Origin: JBFXAF01 sp050184585
GTDB lineage: Bacteria > Pseudomonadota > Alphaproteobacteria > Rhizobiales > Rhizobiaceae
Direction of reading: 5' to 3'
Assembly (NCBI GenBank): GCA_050184585.1
Contig: JBFXAF010000004.1
Location: 124,001-188,000 of the forward strand
DNA: 64,000 nt
Shown: positions 7,635 through 16,983 of the stretch, one piece after another
How the letters are laid out: every line of letters starts with the position of its first letter
How positions within the stretch are numbered: position 1 is the stretch's first letter
The notes under the pieces: generated by a model
Seen by the model: only the letters and a program-made list of their open reading frames with translations
Databases searched by the model: none
What the model was told of the DNA's origin: nothing
Program-made: the position numbers and the translations under genes

Positions 7635-8220
7635 TGATGAGCGCCAGGATCAACCTGTGCACATTGCCGCCCTGGCTCATCTCCACCTTGTCGAACTCGT
7701 TGGAGCGCCGGCGCTGCTCCTGCGAGAGTTCGCCGAGGCGTTTCGTCAGCACCTGGCGTATCTTCTTGCAGTTCGGGTCGTCCTCGACCCGCAGCCCGAC
7801 CGAATAGGCCTCGATCGCCTCGACCATCTCGATCATGTGCTGGCCGTGGATCGCCTCGTGCGCGCGGATTCCGTCGATGAAGGTCCGCCACGCGGCCTCA
7901 GCCGCCGGAGGCAGCTTTCCCTTCGGCTTCGGCAGCTTGGTGATGAGGATCAGATGCGGCCGCGCCTTCGCCAACGTGCAGCCGCCCTTCGACGGGCGGT
8001 AGTCGCGCGACCATTTCAGGTCGAATGTCGTGTAGGCCACCACGCGCGCCACGCCGAGCTGCGGCCCGTTCTCGCCGATCGACTCGTAGAGCTCGCGACC
8101 GGTCGCGCCGGTGATGGCGTAGGTCTCCAGCTTGTCCACCGGCTTCCAGTCGGCACGGGCCGGGCCGGCCGTCAACGCGGCCAGCAAGCCGGCAAGAAAC
8201 ATGTTAAATATCGATCGCAT
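7624..8220 (-). CDS. DUF922 secreted putative zinc protease
   Basis: A 198-residue protein with a signal peptide (MRSIFNMFLAGLLAALTAGP, cut after ARA). DUF922 proteins are predicted Zn-dependent proteases; HEAIH at 121-125, followed by GQH, is the HExxH motif. Two cysteines (GGCTLA; NCKKI) may form a disulfide in the periplasm. The sequence ends with QGGNVHRLILALINGG, similar to the C-terminus of the paralogue at 16286-16891. It overlaps the following transporter gene by 11 bases and is divergent from mccA. Confidence 0.85.
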   Translation of the reverse strand: MRSIFNMFLAGLLAALTAGPARADWKPVDKLETYAITGATGRELYESIGENGPQLGVARVVAYTTFDLKWSRDYRPSKGGCTLAKARPHLILITKLPKPKGKLPPAAEAAWRTFIDGIRAHEAIHGQHMIEMVEAIEAYSVGLRVEDDPNCKKIRQVLTKRLGELSQEQRRRSNEFDKVEMSQGGNVHRLILALINGG

Positions 8221-8334
8221 CGCACGACCATAGCGGAACGACCGGTCGCCACGCCATCCCCCATGAGGACGCCCCTTGCCCCCTTTTCCCTTTGCTGTAC
8301 GAACGAACCGCATTTCCCGAGAGGATATCACCCG

Positions 8335-10308
<1,974 letters not shown>

Positions 10309-10338
10309 GCACAGTCGCGGCGCGACCTCGAAAAAGGC

Positions 10339-10376
10339 GAAGCCGCGCCGGCCTTGTCCCGGCCGGTCGCGGCTTC
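10339..10376 (-). terminator. Bidirectional stem-loop between mccA and the SEL1-like gene
   Basis: GAAGCCGCG (10339-10347) pairs with CGCGGCTTC, and an inner CCGGCC/GGCCGG extends the stem around a TTGTCCC loop. On the minus strand the stem is followed by GCCTTTTT, so it fits intrinsic termination of the convergent SEL1-like gene; it may also stop mccA transcripts. Confidence 0.65.
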
Positions 10377-10470
10377 CTGTCTGGCAGGCGTCCCCTTGGC
10401 GTCCCCACGCCGGTCGCATGCCTTGACCTCCGGACCCTGGTTCCCCGCCAATCGGTCCGGCGGCTATCCC

Positions 10471-10737
10471 TCAGTGCATGGTCATCCATTCGCGCGCTTC
10501 GCGCAGCGCCCGGGCGATCTCGGGCTTGGACATCGTCTGCGACAGCTCGGAGCGCAGCGCGGCGGCGCGGGCCGAACCCTTGATCGCGGCGATGTTGAAC
10601 CATTTGTGGGCGGCGACCATGTCCGCCGCGCAGTCGCGGCCGGTGGCGTACATCATGCCCAGCTCGAACAGGATGTCGGCCTGGGCGCTCGAACCCATCG
10701 TGCCGAATTCCGCTTCCAGCATCTCGAAACGTGCCAT
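10471..10737 (-). CDS. SEL1-like repeat protein
   Basis: An 88-residue protein with one Sel1-type helical repeat (LFELGMMYATGRDCAADMVA followed by AHKWFNIAAIKGSARAA). Such repeats are protein-interaction modules. ATG 10737 is preceded by GGGGAC about 8 nt upstream. There is no signal peptide, so it is probably cytoplasmic. It stands alone, convergent with mccA and separated from it by a stem-loop. Its specific role is unknown. Confidence 0.75.
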   Translation of the reverse strand: MARFEMLEAEFGTMGSSAQADILFELGMMYATGRDCAADMVAAHKWFNIAAIKGSARAAALRSELSQTMSKPEIARALREAREWMTMH

Positions 10738-11144
10738 TTGAAGTCCCCTGTTTTTTCGCCCCGCGCCGGACCGAACCCATCGCGCTTTCTATGCCCCGAG
10801 GATCGCCGGGTCGCTTGAATGTGCCGTTAAGCGGCTTGCTTAACTTGCGGAAAACAAAGCTAAAACAAGAGGTAAACGTGGGATTCCGTTAACCGACGGA
10901 CCCGTTGGCTTTCCGGGGATTCGCGAAAAAATCGTCTAAAATGGCGGCGGCGCGGACAAAGGAAACGCTAACCACGCGCACAACGGAATCGCCTCTCTGT
11001 CCGTTAGGAGGTGCGAAAAATATCGGCCGGCTGTCGCTAAGGCATGCTTCCGCCGAGGTCGTGTTTGGTTTACGCTTACGTTCGCGTAAGGGACATACGT
11101 GCCGGCTTCGATGCCAGCCAACAACCCCTGTTCGGGAGGAATGC
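10738..11144. other. Intergenic region with one palindrome, no gene recognised
   Basis: About 400 bp between divergent genes. The open frames here lack coding character. The stretch holds the palindrome at 11075-11090 (listed separately), the ribosome site GGGAGGA (11134-11140) of the DUF2147 gene, and AT-richer patches around 10830-10880 that could be promoters of the SEL1-like gene. Confidence 0.5.
11075..11090. promoter_or_regulatory. CTTACG-N4-CGTAAG palindrome upstream of the DUF2147 gene
   Basis: CTTACG (11075-11080) and CGTAAG (11085-11090) form perfect 6-bp arms around TTCG, 55 bp before the DUF2147 start. The arms resemble operators of MerR-family regulators, including LiuR-type sites (TTACGTNNACGTAA). 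No MerR gene is in the window, so the regulator is unknown. Confidence 0.4.
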
Positions 11145-11489
11145 ATGATCCGCAAATTCGGGCTCGCGCTTGCCGCGACCCTCCTCATCACCGGTTCCGC
11201 CTTCGCCGACGACATCGTCGGCAACTGGAGAACCGACAGCGGCGAGACCGCCGCCATCTCAAGCTGCGGAGGCAGCTTCTGCATCAAGCTGAAGACGGGC
11301 AAGCATGCCGGCAAGAACATCGGTTCGATGGCCGCGAGCGGCAGCGGCGCCTACAAGGGCACCATCACCGACCCGGCGGACGACAAGAAGTATTCGGGCC
11401 GCGCCAGCCTCAGCGGCAACGCGCTGAAGATGAAGGGATGCATCCTCGGCGGCGTGATCTGCAGGACGCAGAACTGGTCCCGCATGTAG
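11145..11489 (+). CDS. DUF2147 secreted protein
   Basis: A 114-residue periplasmic protein with signal peptide MIRKFGLALAATLLITGSAFA. The mature part starts DDIVGNWRTDSGETAAIS and matches the DUF2147 beta-barrel-like family (IVGxW start, then a SGRASLSGNALKMKGCILGG region). Four cysteines (CGGSFC, GC, VIC) suggest disulfides in the periplasm. ATG 11145 follows GGGAGGA. A GC-rich terminator ends the unit. The family has no assigned biochemical function. Confidence 0.85.
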   Translation: MIRKFGLALAATLLITGSAFADDIVGNWRTDSGETAAISSCGGSFCIKLKTGKHAGKNIGSMAASGSGAYKGTITDPADDKKYSGRASLSGNALKMKGCILGGVICRTQNWSRM

Positions 11490-11515
11490 CCGTCCCCTCG
11501 GGATCGTCCATCAAT

Positions 11516-11543
11516 GCGGCGGCGGGCCAAGCCCGCCGCCGCT
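11516..11543 (+). terminator. Intrinsic terminator after the DUF2147 gene
   Basis: GCGGCGGCGGGC and GCCCGCCGCCGC form a 12-bp GC stem around a CAA loop, followed by TTTCGTT. It sits 27 bp after the DUF2147 stop. Confidence 0.7.
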
Positions 11544-11679
11544 TTCGTTCGTGCGCAGGCTTGACCGACGGTCCCCATCCGGCGCGGAGGCCTGTCGCAT
11601 TGCCGTCGCGCGGCTGAAACAACGGCCGCGGCATACGGCCAACGTCCCGGAATAGCTCTTCAAATCGTCTTTACCGACT

Positions 11680-11695
11680 TGAACGCCGCATGAAC
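11680..11695 (+). promoter_or_regulatory. TGAA direct repeat (11-bp period), candidate response-regulator box
   Basis: TGAACGCCGCATGAAC has TGAA at 11680 and again at 11691, an 11-bp period as used by OmpR/PhoB-type dimers. It matches 13 of 16 bases of the site upstream of the feu genes (45338-45353). It lies 65 bp before the start of the small secreted protein gene at 11760. Confidence 0.35.
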
Positions 11696-11759
11696 GACCC
11701 TCTCAGGGCGGGTTCAGGGCGATCGCGGCAATATCGTGTTCGAAACGAGGGAAGGACCG

Positions 11760-11915
11760 ATGCTCGCTCGCCGCTTCACGATCGTCTGCCTCATCACGAC
11801 GCTGTTCGGGATGTTGTTCGCGGTCCTGGTAGCCGAGAGCGCGCGGACCGGAGACCGCCGCGAGGTGGGACCGATCGTCTGCGCCATCGACAGCCTCCCC
11901 TGCCAGACCCGCTAG
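11760..11915 (+). CDS. Small membrane-anchored or secreted protein, 51 residues
   Basis: ATG 11760 is preceded by CGAGGGA at a good distance and opens a 51-residue protein: MLARRFTIVCLITTLFGMLF, a positively charged start plus a hydrophobic segment, then a short polar tail containing CAIDSLPC, two cysteines that could form a disulfide. It is followed after 28 bp by another small membrane/secreted protein in the same direction. I do not recognise the family; small proteins of this type are common in Rhizobiales. The longer open frame starting at 11690 in another phase looks like a shadow. Confidence 0.55.
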   Translation: MLARRFTIVCLITTLFGMLFAVLVAESARTGDRREVGPIVCAIDSLPCQTR

Positions 11916-11943
11916 CGCCCGACGGCCGAGAGAAAGAACGACG

Positions 11944-12129
11944 ATGAAAACGCTCCGCAACCTGATCGCCCCGCTCGCCCGCGCCGCCATGATCGTGCTG
12001 GTCGTCGCCGCGCCGCTGGTCGCCGCCCAGAGCGTGCGCGCCGGCAACGAGATCCGCATCGAGGCGGAAGCCCCGGCCAACACCGGCCTCGGCCTGGTGC
12101 TGCTGGTCAGCATCCAGCGCGCGCAGTAG
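11944..12129 (+). CDS. Small secreted or membrane protein, 61 residues
   Basis: ATG 11944 follows GAGAAAGAA. The 61-residue product has a basic start and one hydrophobic stretch (AAMIVLVVAAPLVAA) that could be a signal peptide ending at SVRA, then NEIRIEAEAPANTGLGLVLL. It seems to form a two-gene unit with the 51-residue protein upstream. No family recognised. Confidence 0.5.
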   Translation: MKTLRNLIAPLARAAMIVLVVAAPLVAAQSVRAGNEIRIEAEAPANTGLGLVLLVSIQRAQ

Positions 12130-12192
12130 GCGGCGGCAGCGCCGGCGGTCTATTTCGAGTAACTGTGCCCTCGCCGGAACGAAGACTCGAGG

Positions 12193-12666
12193 TCACCCAC
12201 CCTTTGGTTGCCAGCAAGTCCGCTCGATAGGTTGCAGTTCGATGCCGTAAGCGCTTAGCGGAACGATCAGGTGGTTCTGATCGTAGTTCCTGATACCAAA
12301 ATGATCATAGAGTTGATGCGCTGCACTAATCCGCACTTCCAAACGTTCGACGGGAGAGAAACGTGAATCGAGGTCGTCAATCAAGAGTCGTGCCAGCACA
12401 GGGATGGCCTTGTTGAGATTCCACGCCTTGGCCGCCTCGGCTCCCCTCAGGCGAATGTCCGGATCGGAATGTTCCATCAGCGTTTCGAGAGCTAGTCGTC
12501 CGGCAGTCGTGACGGCGAGCGCATCTGCAATCTGCCATATCTTCACAAGATGGCGATTGGCGGCTGGCGTGTCTTCTCGACGCGTCGCCAAGCGGCAGAG
12601 CACCTGGTGCCGGAACAGTTCTTCGACAAGCGCTTCGGTCGATCTGCTAGAAATCTTGCGGATCAT
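12193..12666 (-). CDS. DUF2019-like HEAT-type protein, probable immunity protein
   Basis: A 157-residue protein. The middle part (TTAGRLALETLMEHSDPDIR, then LRGAEAAKAWNLNKAIPVLA) is a helical repeat similar to DUF2019 proteins, which often sit next to toxin genes. It starts 20 bases inside the end of the nuclease-toxin gene, a tight overlap typical of toxin/immunity pairs. I infer that it binds and blocks the neighbouring nuclease; the sequence alone does not prove this. Base composition is a little lower in GC than the surroundings. Confidence 0.65.
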   Translation of the reverse strand: MIRKISSRSTEALVEELFRHQVLCRLATRREDTPAANRHLVKIWQIADALAVTTAGRLALETLMEHSDPDIRLRGAEAAKAWNLNKAIPVLARLLIDDLDSRFSPVERLEVRISAAHQLYDHFGIRNYDQNHLIVPLSAYGIELQPIERTCWQPKGG

Positions 12667-13351
12667 ATCCGAATTCCCTGAGGGTTCGCTCGGCCAGATC
12701 TAGACCGGCATCATACTGTTCCGCAAAGGTTCGTGTTTCCATACCAAATCGTCGCACGTTGTTTTGATAGGCCTTATCGCGCGTGCTCATTCGTGCACTG
12801 ATTTGGCGATGAACCTCGACCGGCAGGTTGATGATGTTGTCCGTGCTGTGGATCAACTCCGCTGGAAACCCCTCCCGACCCGCCATGCGCTTCTCCACGA
12901 TATGGTGCCATTCGCGGCCGGCCCCGGCAGGCCCTAGATAACGCCGCAGTTCCGCTTCCGACCGAAACCTCAGAATGGGCAAATCCGGCCGCTGACTGGA
13001 ATAGGAGCTGATCCTGCGTGTATCTTCATCGTATGTGTCTTCTCGCGGCTGGTCTCTTTCCCAGCGCCTTGGGACACTGCGCAGACGCGGTGACGTGCGC
13101 ATCGCGGTCTCCCGCAGCCGACGCAACGCAGCGCCACCCACCCGTGCCAATGCTGGCAGCAGTCCAACCGCGGCGCCGACGACACCCGCCAGCCACTGAC
13201 CGCCTTCGCGCATGCCGGCGGGCACTCGGGGCTGGAGGCGCCAGTAGGGATTGTATCTGAGCGCCAGCCGCAGGCGTTCCGCCGAGCGTCTGAACCGCTC
13301 GGCGGCGATGGCTCCTCTCAGTTTCGGGATCGATGTTTCAGGATTTCTCAT
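12647..13351 (-). CDS. Predicted HNH/endonuclease VII-fold toxin
   Basis: A 234-residue protein. An N-terminal segment contains NPYWRLQPRVPAGMREGGQW, the RVPAG-xxxGGQW motif seen at the front of many alphaproteobacterial polymorphic toxins. A hydrophobic stretch (LAGVVGAAVGLLPALARVGG) follows, then a charged linker. The C-terminal 90 residues carry EWHHIVEK, IHSTDNIINLPVEVHRQISA and a helical end, the pattern of HNH/EndoVII-superfamily nuclease toxins (HH plus N and H). ATG 13351 has GGTGGGG upstream. No secretion-system genes are nearby, so delivery is unknown; the GGQW motif hints at an export or processing signal. Confidence 0.7.
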   Translation of the reverse strand: MRNPETSIPKLRGAIAAERFRRSAERLRLALRYNPYWRLQPRVPAGMREGGQWLAGVVGAAVGLLPALARVGGAALRRLRETAMRTSPRLRSVPRRWERDQPREDTYDEDTRRISSYSSQRPDLPILRFRSEAELRRYLGPAGAGREWHHIVEKRMAGREGFPAELIHSTDNIINLPVEVHRQISARMSTRDKAYQNNVRRFGMETRTFAEQYDAGLDLAERTLREFGYDPQDF

Positions 13352-13704
13352 TTTGTCCCCACCGCCATCCGTTGCGGTCGAGGATAAGAGGAGCCGTCAG
13401 GGGGTGGACAAAGAAGAGAGAAATGCCGCGACCGAAACGATTGTCGTCAACGTTCGGCGGGGGAGAGGCGGGCACCGATGCGATCAACCCGATTAGGCCT
13501 GCTTGGCGTGGCAGGTCGATCCACGGCAAATCCGAGAGGCATTGAAGCGCGTCGGAACATTCTGCGGTTCCGGCGTAAGTTCACCTTCCGTGGAGGATTG
13601 TCCCGTTCGGGCCGATCACCACACTCACGAAAAAAGCGGCAGGGAAAGCGGCGCATTCCGACGCGCCCCCTCCCGCTAGGGCCGGCCGATCCCTATAATG
13701 GGTC
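13352..13704. other. Intergenic region between the toxin gene and amn
   Basis: About 350 bp without a convincing gene. A 63-codon minus-strand frame (13338-13529) runs into the toxin start and reads GISLFFVHPLTAPLILDRNG; it could be a small gene of the toxin locus but lacks a clear family or ribosome site. The right end holds the amn promoter (13694-13699). Confidence 0.4.
13694..13699 (+). promoter_or_regulatory. Perfect -10 box immediately before amn
   Basis: TATAAT ends 5 bases before the amn start codon, so RNA would start at or next to the A of ATG 13705. No Shine-Dalgarno sequence is present at a usable distance. The -35 region (about 13671-13676) is poor. This predicts a leaderless amn transcript. 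Confidence 0.45.
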
Positions 13705-15207
13705 ATGGAAAAGAGAATCTACCCAAGACCCATCGAATCGATCGCCAGCCCCGCGCCCTACGCCCGCCAGAGCTTCATGGATGCAGGCGAGGCGGTGGCG
13801 GCGTTGCAGGCCCTCTATGTCCGCAACACCGCATTCCTGCGCGATTCCTTCGTCTCGCTGTCGAACGGAGCGGCGCGCGAGCAGCAGTTCCGGGCCTTCT
13901 ACCCGGAAGTCGGCGTAACCATCCTGTCGCACACGCAGGCGGACAGCCGTCTCGCCTATGGTCACATGCCGATGCCGGGCCGCTACGCGACGACCATCAC
14001 CCGTCCCGACCTGTTCGAGCGCTATTTGACCGAGCAGCTGCGCCTCATCATGCGCAACCACGGCGTTCCCGTGACGGTCGGCGAATCCGAGACTCCGATC
14101 CCGGTCCACTTCGCCTTCCTCGAAGGCACCCATGTCGACGGTTCGGTCGCGGAACGCATCAAGCGCCCGCTACGCGACATCTTCGACGTGCCGGACCTCA
14201 ACGGCACCGATGACCACATCGCCAATGGCACATTCGAACCGATCCCTGGCGAACCCATGCCGTTGGCGCCCTTCACCGCCCAGCGCATCGACTATTCGCT
14301 GCACCGCCTCTCGCACTACACTGCGACGACGCCCAACCATTTCCAGAACTTCGTGCTGTTCACCAACTACCAGTTCTACGTCGACGAGTTCTGCGTCTTC
14401 GCCCGTGATCTGATGGCCGAGGGCGGCAACGGCTACACGAGCTTCATCGAGCCCGGAAACCTGGTCACGCCCGCGGGCGAGAACGCGCCGGTCTCCGGCT
14501 CGCAGCCCGCGCGCATGCCGCAGATGCCGGCGTACCACCTGACCAAGCCCGGCCACGCCGGCATCACCATGATCAACATCGGCGTCGGGCCGTCGAACGC
14601 CAAGACGATCACCGATCACGTCGCGGTGCTGAGGCCACACGCCTGGCTGATGCTCGGCCACTGCGCCGGTCTGCGCAACACGCAGGCGCTGGGAGATTAC
14701 GTGCTCGCCCATGCCTATGTGCGCGAGGATCATGTGCTCGACGAGGACCTGCCGGTCTGGGTGCCGATACCTCCGCTCGCGGAGGTGCAGGTGGCGCTCC
14801 AGGAAGCCGTCGCCGAGGTGACCGGGCTGTCCGGCTTCGACCTCAAGCGCATCATGCGGACCGGGACGGTCGCCACGATCGACAATCGAAACTGGGAACT
14901 GCGTGACCAGCGTGGACCGGTGCAGCGGCTGTCCCAGTCGCGGGCGATCGCGCTCGACATGGAGTCGGCGACGATCGCCGCCAACGGGTTCCGGTTCCGG
15001 GTGCCCTACGGCACCCTTCTGTGCGTCTCGGACAAGCCGTTGCATGGCGAGCTCAAATTGCCCGGCATGGCGACCGAGTTCTACAAGACGCAAGTAGCCC
15101 AGCACCTGACCATCGGCATACGCGCGGTGGAGAAGCTCGCCGAGATGCCGCTGGAGAAGCTGCATTCACGAAAACTGCGCAGTTTCTCGGAAACGGCGTT
15201 CCAGTAG
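13705..15207 (+). CDS. amn: AMP nucleosidase
   Basis: A 500-residue enzyme that cleaves AMP to adenine and ribose 5-phosphate in purine turnover. It has the N-terminal AMP nucleosidase domain (residues about 1-180; LAYGHMPMPGRYATTITRP) and the C-terminal nucleoside-phosphorylase-like catalytic domain (MINIGVGPSNAKTITDHVAV; LMLGHCAGLR; IALDMESATIAANGFRFRVP; LLCVSDKPLHGELKLPG). Length agrees with proteobacterial Amn (about 480-500). The start at 13705 lacks a ribosome site but lies right behind a perfect -10 box. Confidence 0.93.
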   Translation: MEKRIYPRPIESIASPAPYARQSFMDAGEAVAALQALYVRNTAFLRDSFVSLSNGAAREQQFRAFYPEVGVTILSHTQADSRLAYGHMPMPGRYATTITRPDLFERYLTEQLRLIMRNHGVPVTVGESETPIPVHFAFLEGTHVDGSVAERIKRPLRDIFDVPDLNGTDDHIANGTFEPIPGEPMPLAPFTAQRIDYSLHRLSHYTATTPNHFQNFVLFTNYQFYVDEFCVFARDLMAEGGNGYTSFIEPGNLVTPAGENAPVSGSQPARMPQMPAYHLTKPGHAGITMINIGVGPSNAKTITDHVAVLRPHAWLMLGHCAGLRNTQALGDYVLAHAYVREDHVLDEDLPVWVPIPPLAEVQVALQEAVAEVTGLSGFDLKRIMRTGTVATIDNRNWELRDQRGPVQRLSQSRAIALDMESATIAANGFRFRVPYGTLLCVSDKPLHGELKLPGMATEFYKTQVAQHLTIGIRAVEKLAEMPLEKLHSRKLRSFSETAFQ

Positions 15208-15253
15208 CGATATCGCCGCGAATGGGCCGCAATCGCGATCAGGATCGCCGCCC

Positions 15254-16276
15254 ATGACCCTGCGCAGACCCGGCCCCTGGTCGATCCTCTTTGGCCTGAT
15301 CGTTCCCCTGCTGGCCGCGTTGCCCCTCGTCGCGGGCTTCTTTGGATGGCTGCATCCCGCGTTCGACACCGCATCGCATTTCCGCGCCCATCTCGCTGCG
15401 GGCCTCGCGACCACCGGATTGCTCGCGGCCGCGATCGGCTGGCGGCGCGAGGGCGCTGTCGCCGCCTTGCTCGCCATCGCGGCGCTGGTGACGACCGGCG
15501 TCGACCATCCGCTGCCGCTGCCAGGCGGCCGGGCCGAGGCGCGCAGCCAGGACGGTGACGGCGCCGTCTACCGGTTGCTGCAAGCGAATCTCCTGTTCAA
15601 CAACCAGTCGAAGGAGCTGCCGCTGTCGCTCATCGGACGTATCGAACCCGACATCGTGACGCTCAACGAGGTTTCCACCGGCTGGCTTGGCAAGCTCGAT
15701 CTGATCGAAGCGGCCTATCCATATCGCGTTGTCTGCCCAAGCTCGACCGCCATAGGCGGTTCCGCGGTGTTGTCGCGCCGCCCCTTCGCGGCGGGAACGG
15801 CGGGGCACTGCCTCGAGGACGGACGGCTCGCGGTAGCGACGATCGACTTCAATGGCAGGCCGGTGACCGTTGCGGCGATCCATCTGCATTGGCCCTGGCC
15901 GTTCGGCCAGCACGATCAGATCGACCGCATCGCGCCCGTGCTGGAGGCGCTCGGACCCGCGGCCATCGCCGCCGGCGACTTCAATGCGTCGGGATGGAGC
16001 CATGCGGCGCGGCGCGGCGCCGCGCTGTCCAGAACGCAGCCCGTACCGCCGACCGGCGCGACCTGGTTTCCGAAGCGGGTGTCGGCCGGCGTCAGGAAGG
16101 TGATCGGCCTGCCGCTCGACCATGTCCTCGCCGGCGCCGACATCGACGTCATCGACGCGGTGACCGGGCCGGACGTGGGTTCCGATCATCTGCCGGTGAT
16201 CGTGACGTTCGCCTTGCCGGAGCCGGCTGAAACCGGTCCGGGCAGCGCGACCGCGATGGCCGCCCTCACGCACTGA
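15254..16276 (+). CDS. Membrane-anchored endonuclease/exonuclease/phosphatase-family protein
   Basis: A 340-residue protein. Three hydrophobic helices lie in residues 10-85, followed by an EEP catalytic domain with the family motifs in order: LLQANLLFNN, IVTLNEVSTGW, GGSAVLSRRP, AAIHLHWPWP, AAGDFNAS, LDHVLAG and GSDHLPVIVTF. These supply the metal-binding Asn, Glu, Asp and His residues. The catalytic part faces the periplasm if the positive-inside rule holds. EEP proteins can be nucleases, phosphatases or sphingomyelinase-like; the substrate here is unknown. It follows amn after 46 bp and may be co-transcribed with it. Confidence 0.85.
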   Translation: MTLRRPGPWSILFGLIVPLLAALPLVAGFFGWLHPAFDTASHFRAHLAAGLATTGLLAAAIGWRREGAVAALLAIAALVTTGVDHPLPLPGGRAEARSQDGDGAVYRLLQANLLFNNQSKELPLSLIGRIEPDIVTLNEVSTGWLGKLDLIEAAYPYRVVCPSSTAIGGSAVLSRRPFAAGTAGHCLEDGRLAVATIDFNGRPVTVAAIHLHWPWPFGQHDQIDRIAPVLEALGPAAIAAGDFNASGWSHAARRGAALSRTQPVPPTGATWFPKRVSAGVRKVIGLPLDHVLAGADIDVIDAVTGPDVGSDHLPVIVTFALPEPAETGPGSATAMAALTH

Positions 16277-16285
16277 GCCAGGAAG

Positions 16286-16891
16286 CTATTTTCGGCGCGA
16301 AGAGACGAGCGACGCGACCAGGCCATGGACGTTGCCGCCCTCGCGGTGCTCGACCCGATCGAATTCGATCTGGCGCGCCTCGTAGGCGGCATAGATCTCG
16401 TCGACCCTGCGTTTGATCTCGCGTTTGCTCTTCGAACACGTTCGGTCGTTGCGCGTGGTGAACCCTATTACCGCCCTCTCCGCAGCCGCGACCATCTCGC
16501 GTGCGATGTGACCGTGGGTCTCCTCGTGTTTCCTCACCCCGGCGAAGAACCGCTTCCAGCGCTTGCCCAGGTCCGCCGAAACCGCCCCGGCGATCTTCGG
16601 ATAGGTGTAGGTGATGTCGAGCACCGCGTCCGCGTTGCGGACCCGACAGGTGCCGGCGTTCTCCGCCCACTCGATCTCCCAGGTCACGGAGTAGCGCGTC
16701 TGGGCGATGGCGCGCGTCAGAAAACCGTGCTTCGGCCCGCGCCTGTCCATTGCGTCGAGCAGCGCTGCGCCGGTCTTGCCGGAGATCTGATAATGCTTGT
16801 TGGCGACCTTGACGCGAACGTCCGCCGCCGCGCCTCCCGCGAAGGCGGCGATCAAGGCGGCAATGATCAGGCGCAACGCGGCCGCGGACAT
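16286..16891 (-). CDS. DUF922 secreted putative zinc protease (second copy)
   Basis: A 201-residue paralogue of the protein at 7624-8220. I chose ATG 16891 because GGGGAG precedes it; the upstream ATG at 16921 would spoil the signal peptide (LRLIIAALIAAFAGGAAA). HEETH at 122-126, followed by GHI, is the HExxH motif. The two cysteines (GTCRVR; RTCSKS) are at the same relative places as in the other copy, and the C-terminus EGGNVHGLVASLVS matches its QGGNVHRLILALI. It is convergent with the EEP gene and stands alone. Confidence 0.85.
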   Translation of the reverse strand: MSAAALRLIIAALIAAFAGGAAADVRVKVANKHYQISGKTGAALLDAMDRRGPKHGFLTRAIAQTRYSVTWEIEWAENAGTCRVRNADAVLDITYTYPKIAGAVSADLGKRWKRFFAGVRKHEETHGHIAREMVAAAERAVIGFTTRNDRTCSKSKREIKRRVDEIYAAYEARQIEFDRVEHREGGNVHGLVASLVSSRRK

Positions 16892-16983
16892 GGCTCCACT
16901 CCCCGACCGAAACAACAGCACAAGGGCGGCGGCACTTCAACACCACAGTCCAGCCGCCCGGTTCACGACCGGCCGGGAGGCGG

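Noticed and set aside
10889..11320. A 143-residue minus-strand frame upstream of DUF2147
   Set aside because: No recognisable domain or ribosome site; it runs antisense into the DUF2147 gene and across the promoter region.
11690..11947. An 85-residue open frame
   Set aside because: Arg/Pro-rich composition in a different phase from the 51-residue protein that has a ribosome site and membrane segment.
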